A stretch of DNA of 64,000 bases from Salvelinus alpinus. Its lineage: Eukaryota; Chordata; Actinopteri; Salmoniformes; Salmonidae. The stretch spans positions 10,416,690 to 10,480,689 of the forward strand of contig NC_092092.1 of assembly GCF_045679555.1 (NCBI RefSeq), in the 5' to 3' direction. Below, piece by piece: positions 40,152 through 50,190 of the stretch (the stretch's first letter is position 1; each line of letters begins with the position of its first letter). Below the pieces are notes generated by a model that was not told where the DNA came from, searched no databases, and worked only from the letters and a program-made list of their open reading frames with translations. The translations under genes and the position numbers were made by a program.

Positions 40152-43100
40152 TCACTCTGTGAACTCTGGGGTCATGTGTAGTCTGAGTAGGTCCTGACCC
40201 CTTCTGATCACCATGGTGATGCTGTCGCTGGTCCTCACGGCATTGTAAATCTCCTCTGACGTGTTCACCTTGGTGCCGTTGATCTCCAGCACTATGTCAC
40301 CTGGCTTCATACCTGCCCTGTGGAGGGTTATAACAACACTGTCACCTAACGTCATGCCTGCCCTGTGGAGGGTTATAACGACACCATCACCTAACGTCAT
40401 ACCTGCCCTGTGGAGGGTTATAACGACACCATCACCTAACGTCATACCTGCCCTGTGGAGGGTTATAACGACACTGTCACCTAGCTTCATACCTGCCCTG
40501 TGGAGGGTTATAACAACACTGTCACCTAACGTCATGCCTGCCCTGTGGAGGGTTATAACGACACCGTCACCTAACGTCATGCCTGCCCTGTGGAGGGTTA
40601 TAACGACACTCACCTAGCTTCATACCTGCCCTGTGGAGGGTTATAACAACACTGTCACCTAACGTCATGCCTGCCCTGTGGAGGGTTATAACGACACCAT
40701 CACCTAACGTCATACCTGCCCTGTGGAGGGTTATAACGACACCATCACCTAACGTCATGCCTGCTCTGTGGAGGGTTATAACGACACCATCACCTAACGT
40801 CATACCTGCCCTGTGGAGGGTTATAACGACACTCACCTAGCTTCATACCTGCCCTTCATACCTTTACAGTGCATTCCACATTCGTTCATTCTTAAGTGTA
40901 TTTCACTGACGCATGAAGAAAGAATAAACAATGTACACATCACAGTTGAATTGAATATGGAGACCTTATACACGGACATTACACGGTGCTCACCTGTTGG
41001 CTGGAGAGCCCATGATGACCCGGTGGATCATGATCCCGTAAGTGACATCAGGGAAGGAGGGGTCCCTCAGCTTCAACTCGGCAATGATACTGCAACAGAA
41101 TAGACATCCAACTATGACTAAATCCTCCACTGTCATTCATCCTACCCCAGGTAGGTGATAGCTTTCCTGTTAACTCAGGTGCAGCGCAATAGCTGTCATA
41201 TGACCTTTACCTTGGAGTCAGGGTCAGCATCATGACGCCGATGTATCTCCGCTTGGTGTCCAACACCCCCAACTGAGACTCTAGGAGAGACAATCACAAA
41301 AACCTTACACTTCCAAAAAGTGCAAATAACTTAAAGGTATGGTCTTATTAACCTGGTCTCAGACCTGTTGGTGGTGTCTGACCTAGTCCTATTGTCACAC
41401 AATGACCATAAGAGCAAACATAGGGAATTGGCTCTTACTAGCTCTGACAAACAGATCTGGGACCAGGCTATGGCCCTTTGTCAGCACGGTAAAGTAACTC
41501 ACTCTTCTTGTCGGAGGCTTGGTTCAGGAAGTGTTTGACATGATCCGAGGGGATCGCGAAGGAGATCCCTGCCGTCACCTTCATGGTGTTGATGCCGATC
41601 ACCTCACCGTCCAGATTAATCAGAGGCCCTCCAGAATTCCCAAACTGCAAGACAGAACAATCCAGAAGCATTATTGATCATGTCATACATTTGGAGAACA
41701 TAAGGCTTTACTCTTACTAGCCCTGGTTTTGCAGAGAGGGGCTTGTGATGTGTGGTTGTTCATACAACTTGTTCCTTACAAGCTGGACGCACCGATTGTA
41801 CATTTATCTGGATAAGAGTGTCTACTAAATTACTACTGGCAATTAGTTCACATCCATGACCAGACCAGTGGAGTTACGTCGACGGCTGTGGACCGCAAAG
41901 CTTTACAAGCAGGTTAGTGTCACTGTCAATGCTTTACTAGCAGGTTAGGGTCACTGTCAATGATTTACTAGCAGGTTAGGGTCACTGTCAATGCTTTACA
42001 AGCAGGTTAGTGTCACTGTCAATGATTTACTAGCAGGTTAGGGTCACTGTCAATGCTTTACAAGCAGGTTAGTGTCACTGTCAATGCTTTACTAGCAGGT
42101 TAGGGTCACTGTCAATGCTTTACAAGCAGGTTAGTGTCACTGTCAATGATTTACTAGCAGGTTAGGGTCACTGTCAATGCTTTACAAGCAGGTTAGTGTC
42201 ACTGTCAATGATTTACTAGCAGGTTAGGGTCACTGTCAATGCTTTACTAGCAGGTTAGGGTCACTATCAATGCTTTACTAGCAGGTTAGGGTCACTGTCA
42301 ATGCTTTACTAGCAGGTTAGGGTTACTGTCAATGCTTTACTAGCAGGTTAGGGTCACTGTCAATGCTTTACTAGCAGGTTAGGGTTACTGTCAATGCTTT
42401 ACTAGCAGGTTAGGGTTACTGTAAACAGACCAGGGTACTCACATCGATGGCAGCGTCTGTCTGGATATAGTCCATGTTGGGTTTGGACAGACCCAGCTCC
42501 TTGCTGCCCCGCTGGACTGAAGAGACGATACCTGACGTGATGGTGTTCCTCAGGGCAAACGGGCTGCCCATGGCAACCACAAACTCCCCCTGACGCACAT
42601 CCGACGACAGCCCCAGAGATAGGGTAGGGAGAGGGTGCTACAGAGAAGAGAGAGACACAGTTAGAGGGTAGGGAGAGGGGGCTACAGAGACGACAGACGG
42701 AGAGGGTGCTACAGAGAGGAGAGGGTGATACAAAGAGGAGAGAGGTACGGAGAGGAGAGAGAGACGGAGAGGGTGCTACAGAGAGGAGAGGGTGATACAA
42801 AGAGGAGAGAGGTACGGAGAGGAGAGAGAGACGGAGAGGGTGCTACAGAGAGGAGAGAGAGACGGAGAGGGTGCTACAGAGAGGAGAGAGAGACGGAGAG
42901 TGCTACAGAGAGGAGAGAGAGACGGAGAGGGTGCTGCAGAGGGTGATACAGAGGAGACAGAAAGGGTGCTACAGAGAGGAGAGAGAGAGACGGAGATACA
43001 GAGAGGAGAGAGAGACGGAGATACAGAGAGGAGAGAGAGACGGAGATACAGAGAGGAGAGAGAGACGGAGATACAGAGAGGAGAGAGACGGAGAGGGTGC

Positions 43101-44280
43101 TACAGAGAGGAGAGAGACGGAGAGGGTGCTACAGAGAGGAAAGGGTGCTACAGAGGAGAGAGACGGAGAGGAGAGGGTGCTACAGAGGAGAGGGTGCTAC
43201 AGAGAGGAGAGAGACAGACCGAGAGGGTAGGGTGAGTGTCAGGTCTCCATCATAACCTCTTACCTGGGCATTGATTTTTATAGTGGCTATGTCCGCCACC
43301 TGATCGACGTCTTGCACAGTGGCGTTATACGTCTCCCCATTGGTTAGCTTGACCCGGACTCCTCTCTTATTGGCCACTACATGGGCATTGGTGACTATGA
43401 GCCCATCACTGCTGACAATGAACCCAGAACCGTTGGAGATGGGGACTTCCCGACCGGAGAACGGGTGCCTGTCAGTATCATAGGTGAACATTATATGTTA
43501 CGTTATTGTTCATTGGTTATAATGGACATTTAGAACGCCATTTCGCAACACCCCTAGATACACACACACATTGAAAGTCACAGGGTCAGCTGCAGTGCGG
43601 AGTCCCTGGATGGAGAGCAATTGTCGGTCAGGGTTTATCATCAACTTGGTCTCAGATCTGTATGTGCTCTTGCCAACATTGCCAATCCAAACATGACATG
43701 ATAATCAGTGACAATGAGTTGGTACGATAGCACAAACGGGACTGTCACTATTGTATTTTGTTATCAAAACAAACTAGCCTATCAAAGCGGTCATGTGATC
43801 TTACCGGCCGACGATTTCAATATACACGACAGCGGGCGTAGCTTTTTCCACCACATCCGCAATGAAGTTGAACTTGAATCGTGGACTGTCGGGTTTAAAA
43901 GGAGAGGCACAGTGGGCTGTTGGCAAGACACGTTCTAGGAACGAATCACAAAGTAGACCTCTCCTCTCACAAACGTTGTTTTCCTCGTCCCCTCTGAAAT
44001 GCAGAACTGCTGCACTACCGAGTCCCAACCCAACAGCAACTGACTTGAGGAAAGTAGTCCGCTCTGAGCCACTGCCCCTGTCGCCTCCTGCGCTCCAAAT
44101 GATCGGAACATTGTTGACATGACAGGTGTTTGCGTCTCCCGTTGAGTGCTGTTTGTAACCGACAGAAGCACCGGAAACTCGTCCTAGTGTTCGCTCGTTC
44201 AAAATGTAACATTTTCGGAGATATTCCCCAGTGTACCTCCTGATTATCCAGAAGAGCGGACGATTGACATGTGTTGACAT
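40152..44280 (-). CDS. HTRA2: HTRA2/Omi mitochondrial serine protease, complete
   Basis: Seven coding exons on the minus strand: 44280-43805, 43468-43264, 42637-42443, 41644-41503, 41280-41211, 41089-40994, 40317-40152. Phases agree and the joined frame is 449 codons (human 458). HTRA2 is a trimeric protease of the mitochondrial intermembrane space for protein quality control and apoptosis. The N-terminus is Arg-rich, with a hydrophobic segment at about residues 77-95. [20 protein letters not shown] begins the protease. The triad is His188 (TNAHVV), Asp218 (VADIATI) and Ser296 (GNSGGP). The PDZ domain covers exons 6-7 ([31 protein letters not shown]) and ends [11 protein letters not shown] 44280 is the first in frame with the exon. 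Introns 2, 3 and 6 each carry a minisatellite; those in introns 2 and 6 copy the next splice acceptor. Confidence 0.93.
40318..40852. repeat. 45-bp minisatellite copying the HTRA2 exon 7 acceptor
   Basis: About 12 units. On the minus strand each unit holds CCCTCCACAG then GGCAGGTATGA, that is the intron 6 acceptor plus the first bases of exon 7, followed by AGGTGA and TATAAC. Two units, near 40605 and 40835, have lost two bases and read AG-GTGAGTG, a consensus donor. Because 45 is a multiple of three, long minus-strand frames run through the array ([14 protein letters not shown] repeats); they are repeat artefacts unless the intron is retained. Confidence 0.95.
41905..42425. repeat. 31-bp minisatellite in HTRA2 intron 3
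   Basis: The unit is GCTTTACTAGCAGGTTAGGG then TCACTGTCAAT, about 17 copies. Two unit types, ACTAGCAGGTTAGGG and ACAAGCAGGTTAGTG, alternate in the left half. It ends about 20 bp from the exon 3 donor. Confidence 0.96.
42638..43230. repeat. Polypurine minisatellite copying the HTRA2 exon 3 acceptor
   Basis: Units of roughly 30 bp, GAGGGTGCTACAGAGAGGAG then AGAGAGACG. On the minus strand each reads as a pyrimidine tract, CTGTAG and CACCCTC, the intron 2 acceptor and the first bases of exon 3. About a dozen GTGCTACAG units occur, plus shorter GAGATACAGAGAG forms. The unit at 42663-42690 also repeats about 18 bp of exon 3 (AGGGTAGGGAGAGG). Plus-strand Arg/Glu-rich open frames here are artefacts. 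Confidence 0.95.
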
Positions 44281-45499
44281 GTTGTTGCATCAGTCAGAAT
44301 GCAGTAAAATAACTTTTACAACTAATTCAACAATTCACACTCCTTTCTTGACCATATGGATCTACAACTCTTTCTGACGTTAGTAACCTACGGATTTATA
44401 AAAACGTAATCAGAAAACAATAAAAACTGTGGCTACTAGCTAGACGTACCAGCTCTCAGATCACGACCTAACAGGTCGAAAAAATAACCAGCGTCTCGTC
44501 AGTAACACACAAAAAAGTACTTCCGGGTCACAGAATTTCAGAAACGTTCTAATTATAAGCCCCGCACGCAATAGAAGTGTCAACCTGTATTTATTCATAA
44601 AATATGAAAAATGATTATCTAAACATTAACAATGATTCATATTCGTTCATATTTAAGTGACATTGGAATTACATTTGGGTTTTAAAACATGTTCCAAAGT
44701 CAAATAAATGCCCCCAATGCAACATAGTGTATATAAAATACATATAGGCTTATAGAGAGAACTATTCTAGGTGCCGAAGTAAGTGGAGTTGGGATTGCTC
44801 ACTAGGGTCTGTGGAATCTCTACATAGTGTTATTTCATAGGGGAGTGAGGTCTAAATGCCCAGCAATACTTTCTACTCCACCCACTCTATTCACTGCAAT
44901 GCAGGCCTATAGGTGATTAGTTACTTCAACAACACAACGTAAACAGTGAACTGGCAGACCTGTTAACAACCTAGATTAACCTAATGATGATGAGCCAGTT
45001 GCACCTTTTACACATTTAAATCAGTAATTCTCTTTAGTTGAGATTTTCCCCCATGTGGTTATAATTTTTTTTAACATAATAACATTATGCAAAGCTGCAA
45101 AAAATAGATTTTGTATGATACCGTCAATTAACAGCATTCTTACAGTGTTACGGTGCAAAATCCCAAAACCGGAAGTCTTAATGTTGCTGCTGTGACGCTA
45201 ATTTATGTTCAACCTTGATCGAGAAACACTTTTAACGCCACTTCCGGTGACTTATTCTTATCAGGTTAGGAGAATTAGGCGACACCGTCCCAACCAAGAT
45301 CACCACCATAGAGAATGATAGAAACCTCTAGTGGCCAAAATGCAATTTTAGTATGGGTAGCACCATTGAGGACTATCACCATTTTAATGTAGTCAATTGG
45401 GAGAGGGTTTCCTAAGGTTAGGGAAAGAGTTAGGGTTAGCTAAAATTCAAAAAAAGAAACTTTTGATGTCAATTTGACCAAAGCTGTATCCCGTCAGGA
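44281..45499. other. HTRA2 upstream region, nothing else assigned
   Basis: The first few hundred bases must include the HTRA2 5' UTR and promoter, but no core element is clear. CACTTCCGGTGAC near 45240 and CCGGAAGTC near 45172 resemble ETS-type sites. No gene recognised. Confidence 0.35.
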
Positions 45500-47870
45500 C
45501 ATTACCCTGTGCGGTGGGCTGTAAAACTTATACGGGTTGCGTTCCTGCCCGACTACATTGCAGATACCTTGACGGCCCTGAAAGAACGTCACTGGACTCT
45601 ATGTAAACTGGAAACCATATATCCTGAGGCTGCATTTATTGTAGCTGGGGATTTTAACAAAGCTAATCTGAAAACAAGGCGAACCACTGCTTTTAATCAT
45701 GGCAAGGTGACCGGAAACATGACTGAATACAAACAGTGTAGCTATTCCCTCCGCAAGGCAATCAAACAAGCCAAGCGTCGGTATAGAGACAGAGTCGCAA
45801 TTCAACAGCTCAAACACGAGATGTATGTGGCAGGGTCTACAGACAATCACGGATTACAAAAAAAAAAAAAACAGCCCCGTCGCAGACACCGACGTCTTGC
45901 TCCCAGACAAATTAAACAACTTCTTTGCTCGCTTTGAGGACAATACAGTGCCACTGACACGGCCCGCTACCAAAACCTGTGGGCTCTCCTTCACCGTGGC
46001 CAACGTGAGTAAAACATTTAAACATGTTAACCCTCGCAAAGCTGCTGGCCCAGACGGCATCCCTAGCCGCGTCCTCAGAGCATGCGCAGACCAGCTGGCT
46101 GGTGTGTTTACAGACATATTATATCAATCCCTATCCCAGTCTGCTGTGCCCACATGCTTCAAGAGGGCCACCATTGTTCCTGTTCCCCAGAAAGTTAAGG
46201 TAACTGAGCTAAACGACTATCGCCCCGTAGCACTCACTTCTGTCATCATGAAGTGCTTTGAGAGACTAGTCAAGGATCATATCACCTCCACCCTACCTGA
46301 TACCCTAGACCCACTCCAATTTGCCTACCGCCCCAATAGGTCCACAGACAACGCAATCACACTGCACACTAACCTAACCCATCTGAGCAAGACGCATACC
46401 TATGTAAGAATACTGTTAATTGACTGCAGCTCAGCATTTAACACCATAGTACCCTCCAAACTCGTCATTAAGCTCGAGACCCTGGGTCTTGACCCTGCCC
46501 TGTGCCACTGGGTCCTGGACTTTGACGGGCCGCCCCCAGGTGGTGAGGATAGGAAACAACATCTCCACCCCACTGATTCTCAACACTGGGGCCCCACAAG
46601 GGTGCGTTCTCAGCCCTCTCCTGTACTCCCTGTTCACCCATGACTGCGTGGCCATGCATGCCTCCAACTCAATCATCAAGTTTGCAGACGACACTAGTGG
46701 TAGGCTTGATTACCAACAACGACGAGACGGCCTACAGGGAGGAGGTGAGGGCCCTCGGAGTGTGGTGTCAGGAAAATAACCTCACACTCAACGTCAATAA
46801 AACAAAGGAGACGATCGTGGACTTCAGGAAACAGCAGAGGGAGCACCACCCTATCCACATCGACGGGACAGTAGTGGAGAAGGTAGAAAGTTAAGTTCCT
46901 CAGCGTACACATCACGAACAAACTGAAATGGTCCACCCACACAGACAGCGTGGTGAAGAAGGTGCAACAGTGCCTCTTCAACCTCAGAAGGCTGAAGAAA
47001 TTTGGCTTGTCACCGAAAACACTCAAACTTCTACAGATGCACAATCGAGAGCATCCTGTCGGGCTGTATCACCGCCTGGTACGGCAACTGCTCCGCCCAC
47101 AACCATAAGGCTCTCCAGAGGGTAGTGAGGTCTGCACAACGCATCACTGGGGGCAAACTACCTGCCCTCCAGGACACCTACACCACCCGATGTCACAGGA
47201 AGGCCATAAAGATCATCAAGGACAACAACCACCCGAGCCACTGCCTGTTCACCCCGCTATCATCCAGAAGGAGAGGTCAGTACAGGTGCATCAAAGCAGG
47301 GACCGAGAGACTGAAAAAGAGCTTCTATCTCAAGGCCATCAGACTGTTAAACAGCCACCATTAACATCAAGTGACTGCTGCCAACATACTGACTCAACTC
47401 CAGCTCACTTTAATAATGGAAATTGATGGAAATTGATCAAAAATCTATCACTAGCCACTTTAAACAATGCCACTTAATATAATGTATATGTATATACTGT
47501 ACTCTATCATCTACTGCATCTTGCCATCTTTATGTAATACATGTATCACTAGCCACTTTAAACTATGCACTTTTATGTTTACATACCCTACATTACTCAT
47601 CTCATATGTATATACTGTACTCGATACCATCTACTGCATCTTGCCTATGCCGTTCTGTACCATCACTCATTCATATATCTTTATGTACATATTCTTTATC
47701 CCTTTACACTTGTATGTATAAGGTAGTAGTTGTGGAATTGTTAGGTTAGATTACTCGTTGGTTATTACTGCATTGTCGGAACTAGAAGCACAAGCATTTC
47801 GCTACACTCGCATTAACATCTGCTAACCATGTGTATGTGACAAATAAGATTTGATTTGATAGGTGCGGTA
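45500..47870 (+). mobile_element. Rex1/L2-like LINE, partial
   Basis: A longer copy of the family at 16655-17590. Readable pieces: the end of the endonuclease (AAFIVAGDFNKANLKT, near 45640), then after a deletion the linker (YSLRKAIKQAKRRYRDRV) and RT motifs KAAGPDGIPSRVLRACADQL, VALTSVIMKCFERLV, LLIDCSSAFNTIVPSKL, APQGCVLSPLLYSLF and FADDTS. The thumb and C-terminal region follow, ending AIRLLNSHH at 47364. The 3' UTR runs to a GATTTGATTTGAT tail near 47862. The frame shifts at least four times, so it is inactive. It begins inside the endonuclease, so it is 5'-truncated. Confidence 0.85.
45825..47364 (+). pseudogene. Reverse transcriptase pseudogene of the Rex1-like LINE
   Basis: The open pieces are 45825-46643, 46489-46779, 46640-46894 and 47002-47364, in changing frames. 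The catalytic FADDT box is intact in sequence, but the frame shifts close to it on both sides. Poly-A at about 45859-45871 also lies in the linker. No full protein can be read. Confidence 0.8.
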
Positions 47871-49345
47871 AAGTCATCGGAGACTGAGGTATGCACAGAG
47901 GATCAGGTTGAAGAAGAGTCTGTGACAGTAGGAGTGAAGTTTATGGAAAAAGTGGACTCTTGCCTTTTGGCTGATCCATTTGTGTTTTTTTGGGGGGTGA
48001 AAAAAAAGAGTTGGGTCATGTGGAATCGGTGAGGGTAACTAGAAGTTGTCTAGTGATAATTGTTTGTGTTTCTGTTGGGCAGAGGAAGAATGAGTTCGAA
48101 GTAAAATAAATGGGGGCAAGAAAAGTGAATTGTTTCGTTCTCAAGAAAAGGGCACCAATGAAAGGAGTGATAACTGGGGTAACAGTAGATATAAACGTTG
48201 ACCAGCTGAGGGCAAAGATTCCCGGTGTATGTATAACAGTATTGCTTCCGTCCCTCTCCTACCTGGTCTCGAACCAGGGACCCTCTGCACACATCGACAA
48301 CAGTCACCCTTGAAGCACCGTTATCCATCGCCCCACAAAAGTCGTAGCCCTTGCAGAGCAAGGAGAACAACTACTTCAAGTCTCAGAGCGAGTGACGTCA
48401 CCAATTGAAACGTTATTAGTGCGCACCCCGCTAACTAGCTAGCCATTTCACACCGGTTACATATGTGATGCTCATCGTTTGATGCGACGCAGACAGGGTG
48501 GCGAGAGTGGGGAAACAGAAGAGTCATTGTCTGTTATTTTGAGTTTTAAAGTTGAGTCTTTGCCTGACAAAGATATATAAGTTATCCTGTACGAGCGTAT
48601 GTGCCGAATATATTAAGATGTTACAGGTGTCAAGTTTATGGGCATGTGGCAGCAGTGTGTAGGAGGGAGGGTCCAATGTGTGAGAAATGTGCAGAAGGGC
48701 ATGAGACAAAGGAATGTGTAGTATTGGGGAAAGTAGTGGAATGTGTTAATTGTAGCGGTGCCCATGGTGCTGGGGATCAGAAATGTCACTTGTGAGAGAG
48801 GCAGGTTGACGTTTCCAGGGTTAGAGTAGAGCAGAAGTTGTCAAATGCTGAGGCAGTGAAGAAAGTAGAGTTAGATGGGTGAAGGGGGAGGAGTGGTGAG
48901 AGTAGTAGAGATATATGTATAGAGGGATAGGCCAAAAAGTGAAATAAGTTTCAGTAAGATCGGATTTTTTGCATATTTAGCAATGGTTATCAATCGTACT
49001 GCAGGAATGGATCAGAAGTCTCAGGAAATTGAGGTTGTGGTGGCAGCTGCAGAGGTATTTGGGTGTGCGAGACTTGACAGCAGAAGCATTACAGAATGTG
49101 TTAAGTGATGATGTTCCATCCTTTCAGGGTGATGGCATGAGGTAGGAATAAATACATTTAATTAGTGGAGTAGGGGGGTGTTAATAAAATTTTATATAAT
49201 TTTGAAATTAGTGAGGATAGTGTTAGATGGTAGGGTATTTATTTAGTAAATTTTTATTTTTCAAGTAAAGTATAAGGGAGTTATACTCCAGTCTAGTAGG
49301 TGGCGGTAATGCAACAAATTGGATGCCAACCGCCGTTAAACCTCA
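47871..49345 (+). mobile_element. LINE ORF1 remnant with zinc knuckles (I/Nimb-like), internally deleted
   Basis: Plus-strand translation gives VRVTRSCLVIIVCVSVGQ (near 48035), MGARKVNCFVLKKRAPMKGV then VDQLRAKIPGV (48110-48230), and after an inserted element CDAHRLMRRRQGGESGETEE (near 48467). Then come two CCHC knuckles (CYRCQVYGHVAAVC, CEKCAEGHETKEC; 48615-48720) and a third partial one. This is ORF1 of a non-LTR element as recalled from salmonids. The ORF2 region is absent; the 3' end is AGGTGGCGGTAATGC ... AGAAGAAGAAG near 49340. Several stops; inactive. Confidence 0.6.
48238..48466 (-). mobile_element. tRNA-like repeat inserted in the LINE ORF1 remnant
   Basis: On the minus strand it contains GGTTCGAGACC, a perfect B box, at about 48277-48267, preceded by a tRNA-like segment (GTGGGGCGATGGATAACGG) that could hold an A box. 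The full unit, to TTTCACACCGGTTAC at the other end, is a common salmonid repeat. It interrupts the ORF1 frame between KIPGV and CDAHR. Ends resembling GTAAC/GTTAC suggest it may move as a MITE rather than a classical SINE. Confidence 0.55.
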
Positions 49346-49373
49346 TAGAAGAAGAAGCCATCCCTCTACAAAA

Positions 49374-49463
49374 ATGGCCATGTGGTGAAGATGACTGTGC
49401 TGCAGTGTCTACCTCACTGCAGTCTCCCTCGCTGCAGCACAGTCCTCTTCACCACGTGGCCAT
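49374..49463. repeat. 32-bp near-perfect inverted repeat (hairpin)
   Basis: ATGGCCATGTGGTGAAGATG then ACTGTGCTGCAG (from about 49375) is matched by the reverse complement CTGCAGCACAGTCCTCTTCA then CCACGTGGCCAT (to about 49463), with two mismatches and a 26-bp loop. It lies just after the LINE 3' end. Confidence 0.88.
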
Positions 49464-49567
49464 CTGTGTCAATTGCAAAGTTATAGTTCTTAGGGTTGTC
49501 CAGGGATTCCATAATACGCTAGTCATGGTTCTCCTGGGTGACGAAGCTCTTGGCTTCCTCCTGGAAC
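49430..49567 (-). other. Coding-looking minus-strand fragment, unidentified
   Basis: The frame starts near 49567 and reads MFQEEAKSFVTQENHD, a TAG, then RIMESLDNPKNYNFAIDTDG and HVVKRTVLQRG before a stop. It looks like real protein sequence with one stop, overlapping one arm of the hairpin. I do not recognise the family. Confidence 0.3.
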
Positions 49568-49670
49568 ATCAAATCAAAGTTTATTTTGACTGTTGCACAG
49601 GATATAACCGGTGTAAATTCTGAAACAATCCAGCGAAATGCTTACTTAAAAGCTCTTCCTCAACAATGCA
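49568..49670 (-). mobile_element. LINE 3'-tail fragment
   Basis: ATCAAATCAAAGTTTATTTT and GAAATGCTTACTT are the reverse complement of the Rex1-like LINE 3' tail region, ending in the GATTTGAT-type sequence. Confidence 0.55.
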
Positions 49671-49854
49671 CTGTTCAATATCAAAGGTAAGAAAATAAAA
49701 CATCCAGAATAGGATCTTAAAGTGCACAGATCAGAATATCTAAAAATAAAAACTAATTTAAAACAAATCTAAGAATAAAAACACATAGGTAGTGGTGGGT
49801 AAGCCATCCTACTCAAATTCTACTCAAATGTACTGTATATGTAAATGTACATCA
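49671..49854. other. Short unassigned sequence
   Basis: AT-rich; nothing recognised. Confidence 0.3.
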
Positions 49855-50030
49855 GCAGTTGTCAAAGTGCTTTACAGTTACAGTAGTTACCTAGCCTAAA
49901 CCCCACAGAGCAAGAAATGCCGAGGCAGAAGCAAAGTAGTGAGAAAAAACTCCCTAAAAGGCAGGAACCTAGAAAGAAACCTAGAGAGGAACCAGGCTCC
50001 GATTGGTGGCCAGGTAGAGATTTAAGAGTA
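49855..50030. repeat. Diverged copy of the dispersed repeat at 61945-62215
   Basis: Shares the order CAAAGTGCT-TTACAG, GCCTAAACCCCA, ACTCCCTAAAAGGCAGGAAC, CTAGAAAGAAACCTAGAGAG and GAACCAGGCT with the copy at 61945-62215. Confidence 0.6.
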
Positions 50031-50099
50031 CATGCAGCCATGTAGTAAGCACAGGATAATGTACATACTCTCCCAATATCACCTGCAGTTAGAACGCAT

Positions 50100-50190
50100 C
50101 AGTTTGTGCGTCCATAAAACCAGGGTCCAGTCCACTCACTACAGTCCCTATAATACAAAACCGGTCAGTTTAAACAAAAAATGTCATTTC
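50100..50190. repeat. Copy of a dispersed roughly 90-bp repeat
   Basis: CCATAAAACCAGGGTCCAGT then CCACTCACTACAGTCCCTAT. Related copies lie at 61330-61445 and 63275-63370, in mixed orientation. Confidence 0.7.

Noticed and set aside
40152-40836. Long repeat protein ([14 protein letters not shown] units) as a separate gene or HTRA2 extension
   Set aside because: The HTRA2 phase works with the acceptor at 40318 and gives a normal PDZ domain. The repeats are intronic unless retained.
42725-43235. Arg/Glu-rich plus-strand open frames
   Set aside because: They are purine-rich minisatellite translations antisense to HTRA2.
48238-48466. A genuine tRNA gene on the minus strand
   Set aside because: The B box is perfect, but no complete cloverleaf with acceptor stem is seen, and the unit matches a dispersed repeat.
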